From Branchiostoma belcheri (lineage: Eukaryota > Chordata > Leptocardii > Amphioxiformes > Branchiostomatidae): a DNA stretch of 64,000 nt. The notes under the pieces are model-generated. The model was not told where the DNA came from. It saw only the letters and a program-made list of their open reading frames with translations, and did no database searches. The stretch covers positions 227,388 to 291,387 of the forward strand of contig NW_017803069.1 of assembly GCF_001625305.1 (NCBI RefSeq). Direction: 5' to 3'. Positions within the stretch are counted from its first letter, which is position 1; every line of letters begins with the position of its first letter. The translations under genes and the position numbers were made by a program. Below, one piece after another: positions 34,731 to 49,700 of the stretch.

Positions 34731-37700
34731 AACGCCTACAAAAAGCATAACCTTCTTGGCGAAGGTAATAAATGAGACAAAAAGCTATCTCTGTGTGAAT
34801 ATCCATCCCAACTGTTCATCAACTGAAGTTGTCGCTTTTAAAAATCAATAAACAGTACCGTGATAAGAAGATTACTGCTGACATATTGATAGACACAGCT
34901 CTGATGAAAAATGATGGTGAAATAATGGGACGTAATGGCGGGTATTATATGATATGGCAACGGTGTGTGTTCAGGTCGCCTGACTCGTTATTTGTCAAAC
35001 AGGAGACGTTAAAAATGTAAGCGAGGACCCGATAAATCCATACATTGATGACAGAATGGAAGGATGCTTCAGAATTCATACAGACGTTGAAGGCCGTCTG
35101 TCTCATAGCTGATGACATGAGTAACTGGTAGTTATAACCTGTGATAGCGGCCTTTGCCCAGTCCTGGTGATCTGAAGTCACTGATGATATGGGCGATCGT
35201 ACGCAGCATTTATGTATTTATTTTGGGTGAAGATACAGCCAAGGCTGCCCAACTAGCACAGGGCTATTATCAAGGGATAACTTTCTGTATCTGTATAGCC
35301 GGTATAACCGCCCTTCGGCATAACACATCAGCTTCGCAGGCACGCGGCGCGGCGGCAGCTGGCTACATTACACCGAACGGCTTGTTACACCTAACCCTTA
35401 AATATCTACCTCTAAACATTGTTTGAAGCTATCTAATGACAATACCCGTACTGTACTTGGTGACAGCGAGTTCCACTCTGCAATAGTTCTAGGAAAAATG
35501 AATTTTTGAATACCTCAATTCTGGTTGATAACTCTGGTACTTGAAAGCATGACTATTTCATTTTCTTTTCTTGGCTTATAACTGGGAAAGATAACTTTGA
35601 GGCTGATACGAGACAGGGGTTCGCCAGCCCTCCGTGATTTGTAGTAAATTACTAGCTGCGGACTGCAGAATTTGGACCATTGCACACTGGGGCATGCTCC
35701 TACTCTTTTTCGAAAGGTGTGGTGAGTTCTTGAACATGCGTGGGATGTGCCATTGTGATTTTTATTTCAAACAATTCGCTCATCCAAACCTAAACTATTA
35801 TGTGACTGTTTTATTTTATAGTTGAATTTTTGTTTCCAAGTGTGTTTCCAAGTTTCACGATAGTTGAAAATGAGTTTTTGAACACCTCATTTTTATGAGT
35901 TTTTTTACTTTAATAACTCTGATACTTGAATGCATGACTATTTCTTTTTTTATTTTCTGAGCTCGTATTAGGTACTTAGTAGTTAGCACGTCCACCAGTT
36001 TGTTAGTCATTTTGTTCATCATGCATCGTCTGGACATTTTTTGTCTGTCTTCCATTGACACCCACTGAAGGTTTCTTTTCATTTCTGACACTTCCCACAG
36101 CAAGTCATTTGTATGGATGATGTCCGCGCGCACATTTATTTTAGCCTGATAAAAAAAAAAACAAGAAATTTTGTTGCCTTCTGACAGTGGTCACCATGCC
36201 GAAAATGGACAAAGATGTCTGTTGCCATGCCGGAAGGTGGATGGCAGATAAATATGAAGTCTTATATTTTGATGGAGTGATGTATTTCATTCCTTTATAT
36301 CTTCAACACTGAATCAAACCCACGTGTACAGTACAATGATTGAGAATTTATTTTTCAAAGTTGTTTCAGTGACAAATGGATGTTGTAATAGTTGACAGTA
36401 AACTTAGCACAATATAAGTATCATTTCTTCTCATATCATTCAATGCTTGTGATGTCAAAATTTTAAGTGGGTATCTTGTTTTTTTTTGTCCCACCTTGTT
36501 TTTTTCGCCCTATCGCATTAGATTTGGAGTCTGCGGAGGATGTTATCCATAGAATTTACTTGCTGTGGTCTTACGGGTAATCGAGGCAATGCGTGAACGT
36601 GCTATTAACTACCAACACGTTAAACGCCGCATCAAAAACAAATTATACATAAACCTTAACGAGACACCGCGATTGGTCACCTGCACAATGACCTCTCATT
36701 AGGCAGTAAATACGAATGACATTGACATTGTCGATATTGGGTCGTTTTTAGTCTGTTGGGTATTCATGAGGTGATACGAGAAATCATTTAACCTGGCCTC
36801 CGGGCATCTATGTAGTTGCGCCTTTTGCTCTTAAGTAACAGTGCTAGTGGGTGTCACTGGAAGACAGACAAACTTGTCCAGAGACAGACTATGCATGATG
36901 TACAAAATGACTAATAAACTGGTGGACGTGCCAACTACTAAGTACCTAATACTAGCTCAGAAAAGAACAAGAAATAGTCATGCCTTCAAGTACCAGAGTT
37001 ATCAAACAAGGATTGAGCTGTTCATAATCTCATGCTTTCCTAGAACTATCGAAGAGTGGAACTCGCTGTCACGAAGTACAGTAGGGGCATTATCACTATG
37101 GATAGCTTTAAACAATGTTTAGAGTTCAAGGGTTAGTTGTAACACGTCGTTCGGTGTAATGTAGCCAGCTGCCGCCGCGCCGCGTGCCTGCGAAGGTGGT
37201 GTGTTACGCCCAAGGGCGCTTACACCGGCTATACACAGATACAGAACTTTGATGTCAGTCAAGTTGCGTAATTTGCATGTGCCTTGATCGTATGAGATTG
37301 GGAAATCATGCAGACTCTTGCATGATTGTCGGAACATGAGCTGAATTGGGAAAGGAGATGGTAAAACCTGAAAACGCCGTTTCTTGACAAGCATAACTGT
37401 GTTGGAATCTGTGGCATAAAACGGCTGTGTAGAAATGTATACCCGGGTTTATCTCAATGGACACGAATAGAAAATTGAAGCACATAATGAAAACATGCAT
37501 GGCATACATCGGAAAATATTATCATTAAATAATGTCTAGACGGTAGAAATACCTCCAATAACCGTAAAAGCCTATTCTCATCCCATCCTACTCACTCTTG
37601 TATCGGGTAGATTACCCTTATGGAACTGTAGTCATGTATACGTAGCAGTAGTAGCCAAATATTGTACATAGCCATAGCATATTTTAGAATCTTACACCAC

Positions 37701-40700
37701 ATCTTACAAAGCAATTACGTACATCAAATCTTAGAAAGCAATTACGTAAACCAAAACTTACAAAGCAACTACGTAAAGTAACCAAATTTACTCGCTCTAA
37801 AATTTTATTACTATCATTGCACCCATGGGAATTCATCGGAAGAAAAACACCAAGACCTTTCAAAAGCAGTACTTTCATCAGAAGAGGAAACGAAGACCTT
37901 TGAAAAGCAATGCTTTTATACAATAAGCACACCTGCTCCTTGCAAAAGAAACAGGCTATTTTCCAAACGTTCCAACGTGAGATTCCAAAATGTGTGTTAG
38001 TTTTTCATGTCCAATTTCTTGCCATCTATATATAGTAGTTATATACATTGTACCCTGTACAATTTTTGTACAATAAAGTATATATATGAAAGAAACCAGA
38101 GGAAAACGGAGGTACTCTGGTCGTTGTCTTCTATCAACAGATTTTCAAATGGTTTTCTGTCTTTCTAAATGGATTCCGCTCTTCGTAGCCTGTCACTGAT
38201 GTGTGATGTGATCTGCATGGTAGCACGACCACAACACTGAGAGAACTAACTTCCCCTTGGGACAAGACAATGCGCACCGTTTGCAATTATTCCTTTCCCC
38301 TGGGTTCCCCTAAATGCATTTTCGATGTGGCGGTGTTTTGTCGTTGGGAATGTTTTAATCAATGAAATTGTATCTCTGACTCCATTGTTTTGGTGTAACC
38401 TTTTCGCACGGGTTGGTGCTGATGGGGGATACAGCAGGTGGCTTCGTTCCGCCGATGTATGACTCATTTGCTCGGCGGAGGAATAGCATTACTCTGCACA
38501 GGGCTTCGACTTGTCAAGTGCAATAAAACTATCTTATGTAGTCGGATCTTCGTGTTGCTTTGGCAGGGTTACAAGTGGTAATATGCCGAGGGAACTGGTA
38601 TATAGGTTCTATCACGCTTCCTATAAAGCTTAAGCTAGCGAGATTTCATTTTGATTCGCCCATCTCTTTGCTGCAAATCTGTAGTTTAAGTTTGGTAACT
38701 ACTTATTATATTATTGTAAATCTGTATTTTAAGTTTTGTAACGTATCAATTGTTCTTATGATGTATTGTTTCTGATATGGTTGTGTGAATGAATTGAAAA
38801 AAAATAGTTTCTATCACGATGGTGTTTCACAGGCGATGTTACTTACTTAACGCAGATTTTTATAACAACAGTTTTGACTTAGGTGAAACTATCATATGAG
38901 ATCTCGAAACTTAGTCAATTCTTTGTTTTTGTACACTGTGTATCACTACCACTTCTGCTGACAATAATATGCACCTCGTATAAAGCTATCTATTTTTCAT
39001 TCATTTTACATTTCAAACTAGAATTCCGAGATCTCATACCTCCATGAAATATGATCTTGATATGTAAATGTAAATTTCTTCTTTAATTGTTCAAATGACC
39101 TTAGCCGTGGCGACTATTGATTCGGGCTTACATTGCATTACCCTCAGCAATAGTCGTGGAAAGATCCATTGGCAGAACTGCACATTTCCCGTTGGCTGCT
39201 CGATGCTCCGTTTTTGACCCGGTTTTTTGCTGTCCCGAGCTTCCCTACAATATAACTCCACAATTGGCCGGGTTGCCGATGTTTAGATCAGCCTAAATAT
39301 TCCACAGCGCGACAGAAAAGTAGTAAAATAGCTAGTCGGCACAAGCTGGCGCCATCTTGGATATAGTCGGGAATGTCCGCTACCGCCGTCGGGAACGCTC
39401 GGTAGCCTTTCCGGTTATAATCGGAGAGCTTTCGGTCGGGCTTCGGTAATCGTGACGCTACCGAGCGTTCCCGACGACCCTAGCATGTCCAGATAGCGAG
39501 ATATCAAAACCGGCAGTTCTGCTGCAGTACCAACAAAAGCCACCAGGGGGCCCAAAATCTAATCATTTCTAGGTCTCATCAAGACCTACCCACCTACCAA
39601 GTTTCTTGACAATGCATACTAAGCTTCTTGAGTTATGCTGTTCACAGACAGACAAACAGACAGACGGACAAACAGACGGACAAACGCTACTGAAAACATA
39701 ACCTTCTTGGCGAAGGTAAGAAGGTAATAAATGACTCATCTTGGGGCTTGTTTCTGCAGTTATAAGCAGTGCCCAAAGTATGAAATTCTGATTTAAATGT
39801 GCTAATGTGGCACAGTATGTGTCAATATCACAAAGATTGCCTTAATCAGAAAATTTCCAGTTTTGCTGCCTGAAATCGCATTGGATGCCTTTAACAAATG
39901 TATGACTAGAAAAAAAGTGGGTACAAACTTAGCTTCACAGCTTACTGTGCAAGGTACGTAAGACAAAACGGTCCAAAACTGCTATGGAATATGCCATCCT
40001 CCAAGTCATTTATTGTTCCACTGAAACTTCTCCTATATATATACGACATGCCATTATCGTATGTTTGCTCTATACATAATCATTATACTTCTTTTCTTCT
40101 TTTGTCATGTCGTATATTGCATCGTTTGTTTCCTCCGTTGTTTTTTGTTTTCCCGGGAAGAAAGCATCCTTTGTGCTCGAGATTTCTCAAAAGAATAACG
40201 CCAGATGTGCCTGAAAGTATATTCTGCCATTGCAGGGAAGTGATGTAGGCCATAGCAAGTAATTTGTATGGATACATCAGTGCGCGCATTAATTTTCGCC
40301 TGATTTTGCCCTGACACTGGTCAACATGCCGAAAATGGGCAAAGATGTCTGTTGCCATGCCGGAACTTGGATGGCAGATAAATATGAATTCGAAGAGAGG
40401 AGACAAGGCAAGGCTCTGATTTATTGTTTTGTCATTTACTTTGATGTAGTGATGTATTTCATTCCTTTTATATGTGATGTTCCCACTAAATCAAAACCAT
40501 TTGTACAGTGATTGAAAAAAAATTTTCAGTGACTATGGATGTTGTTATAAATGGCAGTAAACTTAGCACAATAGGTATCATTGCTTGTTTAACAAGGTTT
40601 AAGATGCCAAAATTTGAAAATTTAGGAATCTTTTTTTTTGGTCTGCCTTGTTTTTTTTCGCCCTATCGCATTAGATTTGGAGTCTGCGTAAGATGTGATC

Positions 40701-43700
40701 CACAAAATTCACTTGCTGTGGCCTTACAAATATTTGACATGTACGATAAATCTTCCACATCCTTTACCTGATGATGTACCTAGAGCCAAATCTCTAGTTC
40801 TGTGTGCTAAGATTTGGTGAGATCTATCGTGAGATCCTTACTGCACCTGCCCGTGTAACACGGTAGTTTATATCGGCGTTGTTACCGGCAGCCGAAAAGC
40901 CAATTTTCGGGCGCTAATCGTCGAGACCGCCTCTGAAGATATCGATTATTGTAATGCTAGGATTAAAAGATTAGACAATAACGCTTTTTATACCCCGTGG
41001 TATTGGATCAGGGGAGGACGGGGAGGTAATGGGAGTTTAATGGCGACCGAATTAAAGCGTGACCGTTCTCGGAATGTGCTTCCTGATATTACACTTGCTG
41101 TGGCAGTACTTTATGTCGCAGTTTCTCAACTTTTTTTCTTTACAGAAGAGTTAACGTGACCCACTTCTTACTACTGGGGCACGGATCGAAATCTCTTTTG
41201 GTCTGCGCATACCTGCACTGGTACAAGTAACATTGCACATTAAGCTGGCGTGTTACGGCGAATGACGGTTAAACCGGCTATACTGACATACAGATACAGA
41301 AATTACCTCGCTGAAGACATCCAGGTAATAAGATACGCCAAGTTACTCAAGCAACTGGATATGATTTTGGAAACGGTCAGGTAGCATCCACTACCTTTCG
41401 TCAGTGACACTAAAGAGACTGCAGGAGAAATGCAGGTTTTAATATCTTAGTGTCAATGATGAAAGGTAGTGGATGCTACCTGAAGCGTCTGACGTTTCCA
41501 GAATCCTATCCAGCTGCTTGAGTAACTGCTTTTGGAGTAACATTGAAAATTACCTGCACCAGACAAGTTTTACCTGCACCATTCAGACTTCGAGAAGTAT
41601 GGATCATACAGAATTCTTTTCAGAAACACCTGCACAGCTCCAATTTTACCTGCACTAACCTGCATATACCCAGTGGACCAGTGTAGGTTAGGTGCAGATA
41701 GACATCAGAAATACCTGCACAGCTCCAATTTTACCTTCACTATAAAGGTACATGTACATATGGACCCAGTACATGTATTTCGAGCCATGTGGGGGAAATG
41801 GAGGAAACAATACCGGGTCTAGGCTATTACGGACTCCCAGAAGTACCGCGCACCGGGGGATATTGCGATCGGCATGATTAAATGTCCATGGAAAGAATGG
41901 CGCGTGAGGAAAGGTTGTGACCCGGACAGAAAAGGCGCTCATTAGAGTTGAGAATTAGGGCAGGGGAGCTGTGATAGATGTTCAATCACACACCGGGGGT
42001 TATTGTAGTTCAACGAGCCATGCCGTATGCTTTTACTCTGCTGAAAAAAAACTTCCCTTTAAGCCACAGCAAGTAATTTTTATGGCTGACATCAGCGCGC
42101 GCATTGATTTTCGACTGATTTTGGGAAAAAAACAAGACATTTTGTTGCCCTCTGACAGTGGTCAACATGCCCAAAATTGCGGGCAAAGATGTCTGTTGCC
42201 ATGCCGGAACGTGGGTGGTAGATAGATATGAAGAGAGGAGACAAGACAAGACAAGGCTCTGATTTAGGTTATTTTTTTACTTTGATGCAGTGATGTATTT
42301 CATTCCTTTTATATGTGGTGGTGGCTGTGTATATGTGATGTTCCCACTGAATCTAAACCGTATGTACAATGATTGAAAATTTTTATTTTGTTTCAGTGAG
42401 AGAGGAATGTTGTAATAGTTGGCAGTAAACTTAGCATAGTATCATTTCTTGTTTAACAATGTTTGTGAAGTCAAAATTTGGAAAAATGTAGGAATCTTGT
42501 TTTTTGGCCCGCCTTGTTTTTTTTCGCCCTGTCGCATTAGATTTGGAGTCTAAGGAGGATGACATCCATAAAATTTACTTCCTGTGGCCTTACCACATCA
42601 TCGTGTAGGCAGGCAAGTCAACGGCCCCATTTTTATTGATTAAATGCTGCAGTGCTAATCTCTGACCTTTAGGAGAGGTATACAGTGACCTTTGTGAATG
42701 AGAACGCTGTAAACGTGGAAGGAAGCAAAATAAACAGCATGTTTAACAACCTCTCCATCTGGTGCAGCAGGCACGGAAGAAATAAATCTAAACTCTTTAC
42801 CTTGTCGAGTTCCAACCAAAGTGGGTGGATTTATTTTTGGTAAACTTTCTATAAATCTATAAATCCGTAAATCCATAAATATACCATCTATACCACTATA
42901 AATATAATACAAATATCATATCAGGGCAGCAAAACAAAACAAAAATCTATTCTGGATGAGGAAATCTGTCTCACATTGACATTTACTATTCAACACATTT
43001 TCGTCTCTTTATCTTTTGGGTACCGCCATAAATTGCGAAGAACGGCCTACGATACAAAACAAGCAACCATCTTCCGTCAGTGACATCGCATTTTTTGCCT
43101 CAAAAATATCAGCAATGCTATATGGAATAGGGTTGATTGAACTTACTACATTAAAAGAATGACGAGAAAAGTGACTTTGAAAATTCAGTTTTGCTATCCT
43201 AAAATTGCATTCAGTTTTGCTATCCTGAAATTGCATTGGATACCGCTTCGAGACAGTGCATTTCTCTGGGTAGTTTGGTCAATATTTACAGAAGCGTTGT
43301 ACAAACTATGCAGATGATTTCCTACTTGATGAGCAATGCTCTGCCCTTGTTTGACCATCGGCCATCCACCCTGTCTCAGGAAGTTTGCTTGAATAACTGA
43401 TAGTTGGTAACTTGTGTCGCGTACCTGAGTGAAGTGAGGAAAGTTGTGTAAAGTACAAAAGTTTCCCAAGGGCACCATATCCGTGGCATGGCGTGATTCG
43501 AACCCGGGACCTCAGGGTTCTGAGCCGAACACCCTGCCGTTATGCCACACGACCCCACTTATGTTTTGTTTGCCCCCCTGAAATTGCATTGTATGCCATT
43601 AAGTGCTAGTACATATACAGTAGCACGTTGTAGTGATTTATCGTTGCGGCAGACATTGCACCTTCACCTGACTACAAACTTGGCCCTCTCCTGCCGTGAC

Positions 43701-46700
43701 CCTCTCCTGTCAGGTCGCCGGCTGCCCAACACCTTTCAGGGCCTTTCACCAGCCCGATTCTCCCGGTGAGGCCATGTTAATTTAATTGTATGGATGATAC
43801 CCATGCGCGCATGAATTTTCGTCCGTTTCCATAAACAAAAAAAGTTTTCGACCATACTGTAAAGCGCACAAAGTAGCTGCAAAATGAACAAATATATGCC
43901 GTAAAGTAAAAATAATATTGGAAAAAGATACTTATGTCGCAGGATGCCGAAATCTGTTCCAAAGGGCAAGATGTGAAGGAATGAAAATGAAGAGTCTGTT
44001 ATTCACCATGCCAATAAAATAGTACTCTGTGTGTTTAGTTATTTGTTCAACCTTCATGACCACCTAGATTTTATAATGAAAAGGCAACTTTTTTGGCAAA
44101 CGTTTTTTTTTACTCGCACGCTCGCATCAGTTTTGGGGATCCCAGAGGATGTCATCCATATAATCAAATCAACATGGCCTAATGGAACTGCTGCTCCTAG
44201 GAAACTGTCTGGACAGTTCAGATATAGTATCCTGATCTCAGGGACACTAACAACTAGCACCACGACAAATGGAGGAATGTTCTTATGATTTGTGTTGATG
44301 GCGGTTTTGCGTACTGATAGTCCAAGGATGCTGTCTGGGCAACCGTCTGTCTCTGTGCCAATTTTTGTTTGCGGCAAGCAAACTTCAACCAGTCCTGATC
44401 TCAGGGACACTAACAACTAGCACCACGACAAATGGAGGAAACTTCTTATGATTTGTGTTGGTGGCGGTTTTGCGTACTATTAGTCCAAGGATGCTGTCTG
44501 GGCAACCGTCTGTCTCCAGATCTAGAGACAATGGTGCCGCATCATTTGTCATTCTGAATCTGTAGGATATTTTGTTTGTTTTGAACTTCAAACAAACTTC
44601 AAACTTTCTTAATTCATGAGAAGCTCAAATAGGTCTCCAGGCCGCTTTCTACTGAGGTCATTAGGGAAAGAGGTAAGGGTCAGACAAACTATCTAACAAA
44701 GTTTACATCATAATTCATAAATTTATACATATATGCTTACACATACATGTACCTGGTAGAAACTACATGTATACGAGTGCCAGCTGCAAGCTGGAATATA
44801 GTTCGTATCTGTTCGTTTTTCATTTCTGAGATAAAGATAATAGACCCTTTATAACTGTTTTATTAAGCTCATGTCCGAAGGCTAATTGCAAATACAACAA
44901 CAACAATAATAAGCACAATCAAGTAATACTAAACACAATAAATAAAAACTACCGTAACTCCTAACAACTACTGGGTTTGACTTCTTGTTTGGAGACAGAG
45001 GAAGACAAGAGATCCCATTTTTTCTGTAACACGATGATATATAACTGATTTTTCCGTCTGTCCTGTTGATGTAAATTCGCCTGCACTTCTCATGACACGT
45101 AATTTCACCGTTGTAGAATGGCCCGTGATGCGGCAAATGGAGTTCTCCGCAATTACGGCTCCCTGTATTCATCTGCCATTCTTCAAGTTCAAGTTCATAC
45201 AGGGAAACATCTATCACACCAACGGTCTTTGGAGAACGCGAAGAGTCCTCATGCAGATTCGTCAACTCTATTCCTCATTGTGCCAGTCTCTAGAACTCAC
45301 TCCACCGGCAGAACTTTCATACATGCTGCAGTACACATCTAGAACAGTCTCCCAGACAACGTGGTCTACCTGATCACTAACAACCTCCAGTCATTTAAAA
45401 CAAGAGTACACCGGCATCTTCTTTCCACCACCAGGACTTCTGCATGTAGCAAGAACTTTGCAGTTGTGAGTGTTAAGCCAGGAGTGGTACAACCCAGGCT
45501 ATTGTTTACATTACCACATGATAGAAAAAAAGTGTCCCACTGGTCACAACGTACGTATACACATCACAAGTAGGTACTTGTTGACTGTACTACCAAAACT
45601 TTCCGACAAAACAATAACAAGAAGGCTAAAGTTTGCAGGGCACTGTCCTAGGCACAAAAGGAAAATGTTGCTTACTAGGTGCTCTGGACTCACAAATATG
45701 GACCTGTGTACTGGAATACCAAAACAAGAACAAGAAACTGACCGATAAAACAAGAACAAGAAGGCTAAAGTTTGCAGGGCACTGCCTTTTCGGCACAAGG
45801 AAGAAATTGTGGCTGACTGGGTGCTCTGGACTCCCAGGCATGGGAAGAGGAAACCTGGAAGACCAGCAACAACTTACATAGACATACTCGAGAGGGAAAC
45901 TGGCCATGATGTCGACAACATAAGCCAAGCAATAAGGGAACTGTCTTGGGTGTAAGGAAGAAACTGTTGCTTACTTTGTGTGCTTTGGACTCCCAAGCAT
46001 AGGAAGAGAAAGTCAGAAAAACCAGAGGCAGTCTACATAGACATACTCAAGAGGCATTTGGGCAGCCATCGTGACTTGAGACCAAAGAAATCAGGACATA
46101 AGCAAGTATACAGGCAAGAAACATCCCATTCTCATTCTGTTCCCGCTTCTCATCCACTGTAAAGATGAAAATGTAATCTCACACAACTATGTAGTCCGTC
46201 TGCAATTGACACCAGTACCTGTTTTGGCGCGGGGCAATAATTTTCCAATCGCGAGGTTCTAATCGCGAGGCCTGCAGGAGTTGACCGTGGCCAGGCCTCC
46301 GTGAAGGAATGATGAGTTACCGGGCGAGACACAATATAATCCCGGCGTGAGCGGGAGGATACAGATCACTGCAGACGACAAGGGTCAGGCAGAAACCTGC
46401 CCCGGGGATCCTTCCAAACAGTAGTTGACATTCCAAAGACGCTCTTTACGTTCGTAATCCCAAACTTTGCTGGCACGGTGAGGCAGGGATTAAATTTTTG
46501 ATGCCTATCGGCGACTAGCTGCGTGTGTTGACGAGCGCCCCAATTCACATCTCGGAAACACGAAGGGTTGACGGCAGGGATGCGTAAAGAATCTTGATTT
46601 ATGCACTGCGGACGCGAAACGTTTTTATCAAACCAGACTGCGGAAAAATACCATTAATCTGTCTCACACGGCCCGACCTTAAACTTGCTCGTAGACTAGA

Positions 46701-49700
46701 GTAATATAATAGTTGACTACTTATTCATTAACAATAGATGTTCGTCTTACCATGCAACAAACTACCAATTTCAATCTACGACCTAACAGGGCAACACTGC
46801 ACATGCAGTAAAGAGATGGCAAAAGTTCACCCTCATGCACATACGAACTCGTTTGCATTAAAGTGGCATTATGTAACATTTTTGCACCAAAAAAAAAATG
46901 AAAAATTCTAATTAGAAGAATATTCGTGTGAATGTTATTTACTTTCATTTTTTAACATACGGCAATAATCTCACATTTCTGACCTCTATGGTAGCCGCTG
47001 AAACCCACAGGAGGCGCACTCAGTTTGTGGTGCCACCATAAACTACCAGAATGTAAACAAACATGGCTGGCAGTTTTGTTTCCAGCTTTTAAACACACTC
47101 GTAAGGCGTCGTATTTTAGCAACTCTACTTCCTCAATTGCATTTGCAATGGAGTAGGGTGGATTCAACTTACTTGTAAAAAGAAATGACGAGAAAATTTA
47201 CTTTTTGTTTCGTCCTACTGCCACATAATGCAGCCTTTAAGAGGAATACTCAACAATTGGGAGGCACATAAACAAAACTAGCTGTCTACCTAGAGTACAA
47301 AATGTTATTAGCTTGCCAGCCAGCGCCTGAGGTAAACGTTTAATTACAACAACATGATTGCAAACTCATCTCGGAAGACATCCCCGCGTACATCTCACTT
47401 GCTCTTTCAGTCCCTTTAAGATTCCGAAGACGTTCCCACTTCTGAAAACCTGCCCATCGGCGTGCACTATCTAGCAGAAGAAAGTCGCCTCTCCAACACC
47501 TCTTGTATCTTTTCATCATCAACAGTCAATGAAACCTGTTCAAAGTTGCAACTCGCACTCAATGACTCTCGCCTCACGGGGGAGGCTGAATCCTCCTAAG
47601 CTGATTCCATATCGATTTCTCGCACCTCGAAAGAAAATAGCTAAGACGGTCTTTCCATGTGCCGGGGGAACACAGGCGTACACTCTAATGTTGACTTCAC
47701 CGCACAGCAGCAGAGACAAGAGAATTTCCAACTGCAAATCTAATCAAACATGCCAATTAAAGTGCTAATTTCTTCATCGTCCACTTCTGTGGCCCGTCAG
47801 ACAATTTCTGTTTTGAAACTATGGGAAATCTATATGCTGTGAAGTACTCTGGATGGTAATTGGATTTGAAAGGTCATCTATACAACTTTTTTTATTGATG
47901 TTTTCATCTTTACAAAATATGCTATTGATTGTTTTACACGAAGTAACTGGATAGATTTTGAAAATAACTGTGACCCTGTGTATCTCAATACCTGGGTGTC
48001 TAACCTTCATTGGTGTGGTAATCATTTCGTTCTTACAATCACAGTATGATCTTTTGCAATGTTCTATCTATGCCCTCCACTAACATGTAAGTTCCATGAG
48101 CTAGCCTTCAATTCTACACCCATATCGGTCATATAGGCCAATGTACCACTCTGATTACTGTTGATCCAATAACCCTGACAGTTCCAAGTATCAGATTGAA
48201 ATGAACCCTGGACCCTAAATGACTCCGAAAACTGCAATGTTTTTATGCAATAATCACCAATGAAGAGGGCAGGGTTTAATTATTTTCATTCGTGATGATT
48301 CTGATTGTTTCAACTCTGTTGTGTTGCTGTGAATCTATTGTGCATGTTCACAGCACAGAGGCTTCCGAAATATAAGGCAATGGCAACAGCTAGTGCCTCC
48401 CTCATGATGTTGTTTACGCTGCGACATTTCTGTAGAAGATGCTCATTATTGAAACAGATTTATGACTTCAAACAAGCCCTGGATACAAAATTAGTTTTAT
48501 CCCCTATCACACATAGCCGAATATGGCTTCCAAGTTTCCGAACATTCGGGCTGATGTTCGGGCCCTGTCGGCTACTGTTCGGCTGGTGGTCGGCTGTTTG
48601 TCTGGTGGTGTTCGGGAGTGGGTCAGCTCAGCAGTGTTCGGGGGACAAATTTGACTAAACTGTATCTCGAATTCGATTTGTATAGAAAGGTAGGTGTGGT
48701 TAGACTGCTCCCAAACTTCAACCAACCTAGCCTTGGTCGGCTGGTGTTCGGGGGAAGGTTCCAAAATGAATATGTGGCATGGAGTTTATGTATATATATT
48801 TATGTATATATAGTCACAGCTACGTATGCACGGTACATTGACCAAGTAGTTCCAGGGAAAATGTAGCATCAAGTTTCAGACTTTTAATTGCCACTTATCC
48901 TGTTCTCTCGAGTTGCCTGATCTATCGTGCCTCTAAGCGATGAAGAGGCGCTCGTATGTAGTGATCTGGGCCGGCCATGACATTTACATCGGCCGCTCTG
49001 CCGGTGAAATCGATAAGACAGTGAGAAGCGCAGCTGGGGGCATTCAACAGAACAATTAACACAGGAGAATTTCCTACAATTTAGATACCAAGAACATCGC
49101 AACTATAGTAAAAGGTTGAACTTTATTCCAACACAATTGAGATCACTGTCGCCTTCATCAGGATAATTAATGACCAATCAATTCACGACGTGATCTCGCG
49201 AGAGTTACGGTTTACAAACCTCCCAACTAGAGTGGGTATCATGTATTAAAGGCTCGCATAGATGTATTCGGTCAATGTTTTTTATATGTGTTACATTCCA
49301 GCATGTAATCACAAGACGTGGTGACGGCACATTCAAGGTTTTTTAAAACTTATATTGATGTCGTCACCAACACAGGGGACAATACAATACTAATTTTCAC
49401 CTGTGCGAAATGAGGAAATTCGTGTAAAGTGCCTTTCCCAAGGGCACAAGATCTGTGGCGTGTCAGGATTCGAACCCTGGACCTCTTGGTTTCGAGTCGG
49501 ACACTCTGCCGCAACGTTAACGCCACACGACCCCACTATATTTGCTCAAATTGAAACGTTTTAATCTTAAAACCGATATGACAACGAGACAACTTCAAAT
49601 GAATGAAAGTTTGATATAGACAAAAAGCTATAATAATACTAACTTTGTGACCGCAACAAATATTACGATACAAAGGAAACTTAATTATGATCCTATGAAA

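Noticed and set aside
34411..34851. 146-codon frame
   Set aside because: It crosses a family H repeat and a CA microsatellite (Thr-His run).
44031..44288. 85-codon frame near GGATGTCATCC
   Set aside because: It starts in the TA2 terminal repeat and runs into the 163-bp tandem duplication.
48305..48658. 117-codon frame as an exon
   Set aside because: Its second half is a family E repeat found elsewhere; the first half has no known motif.
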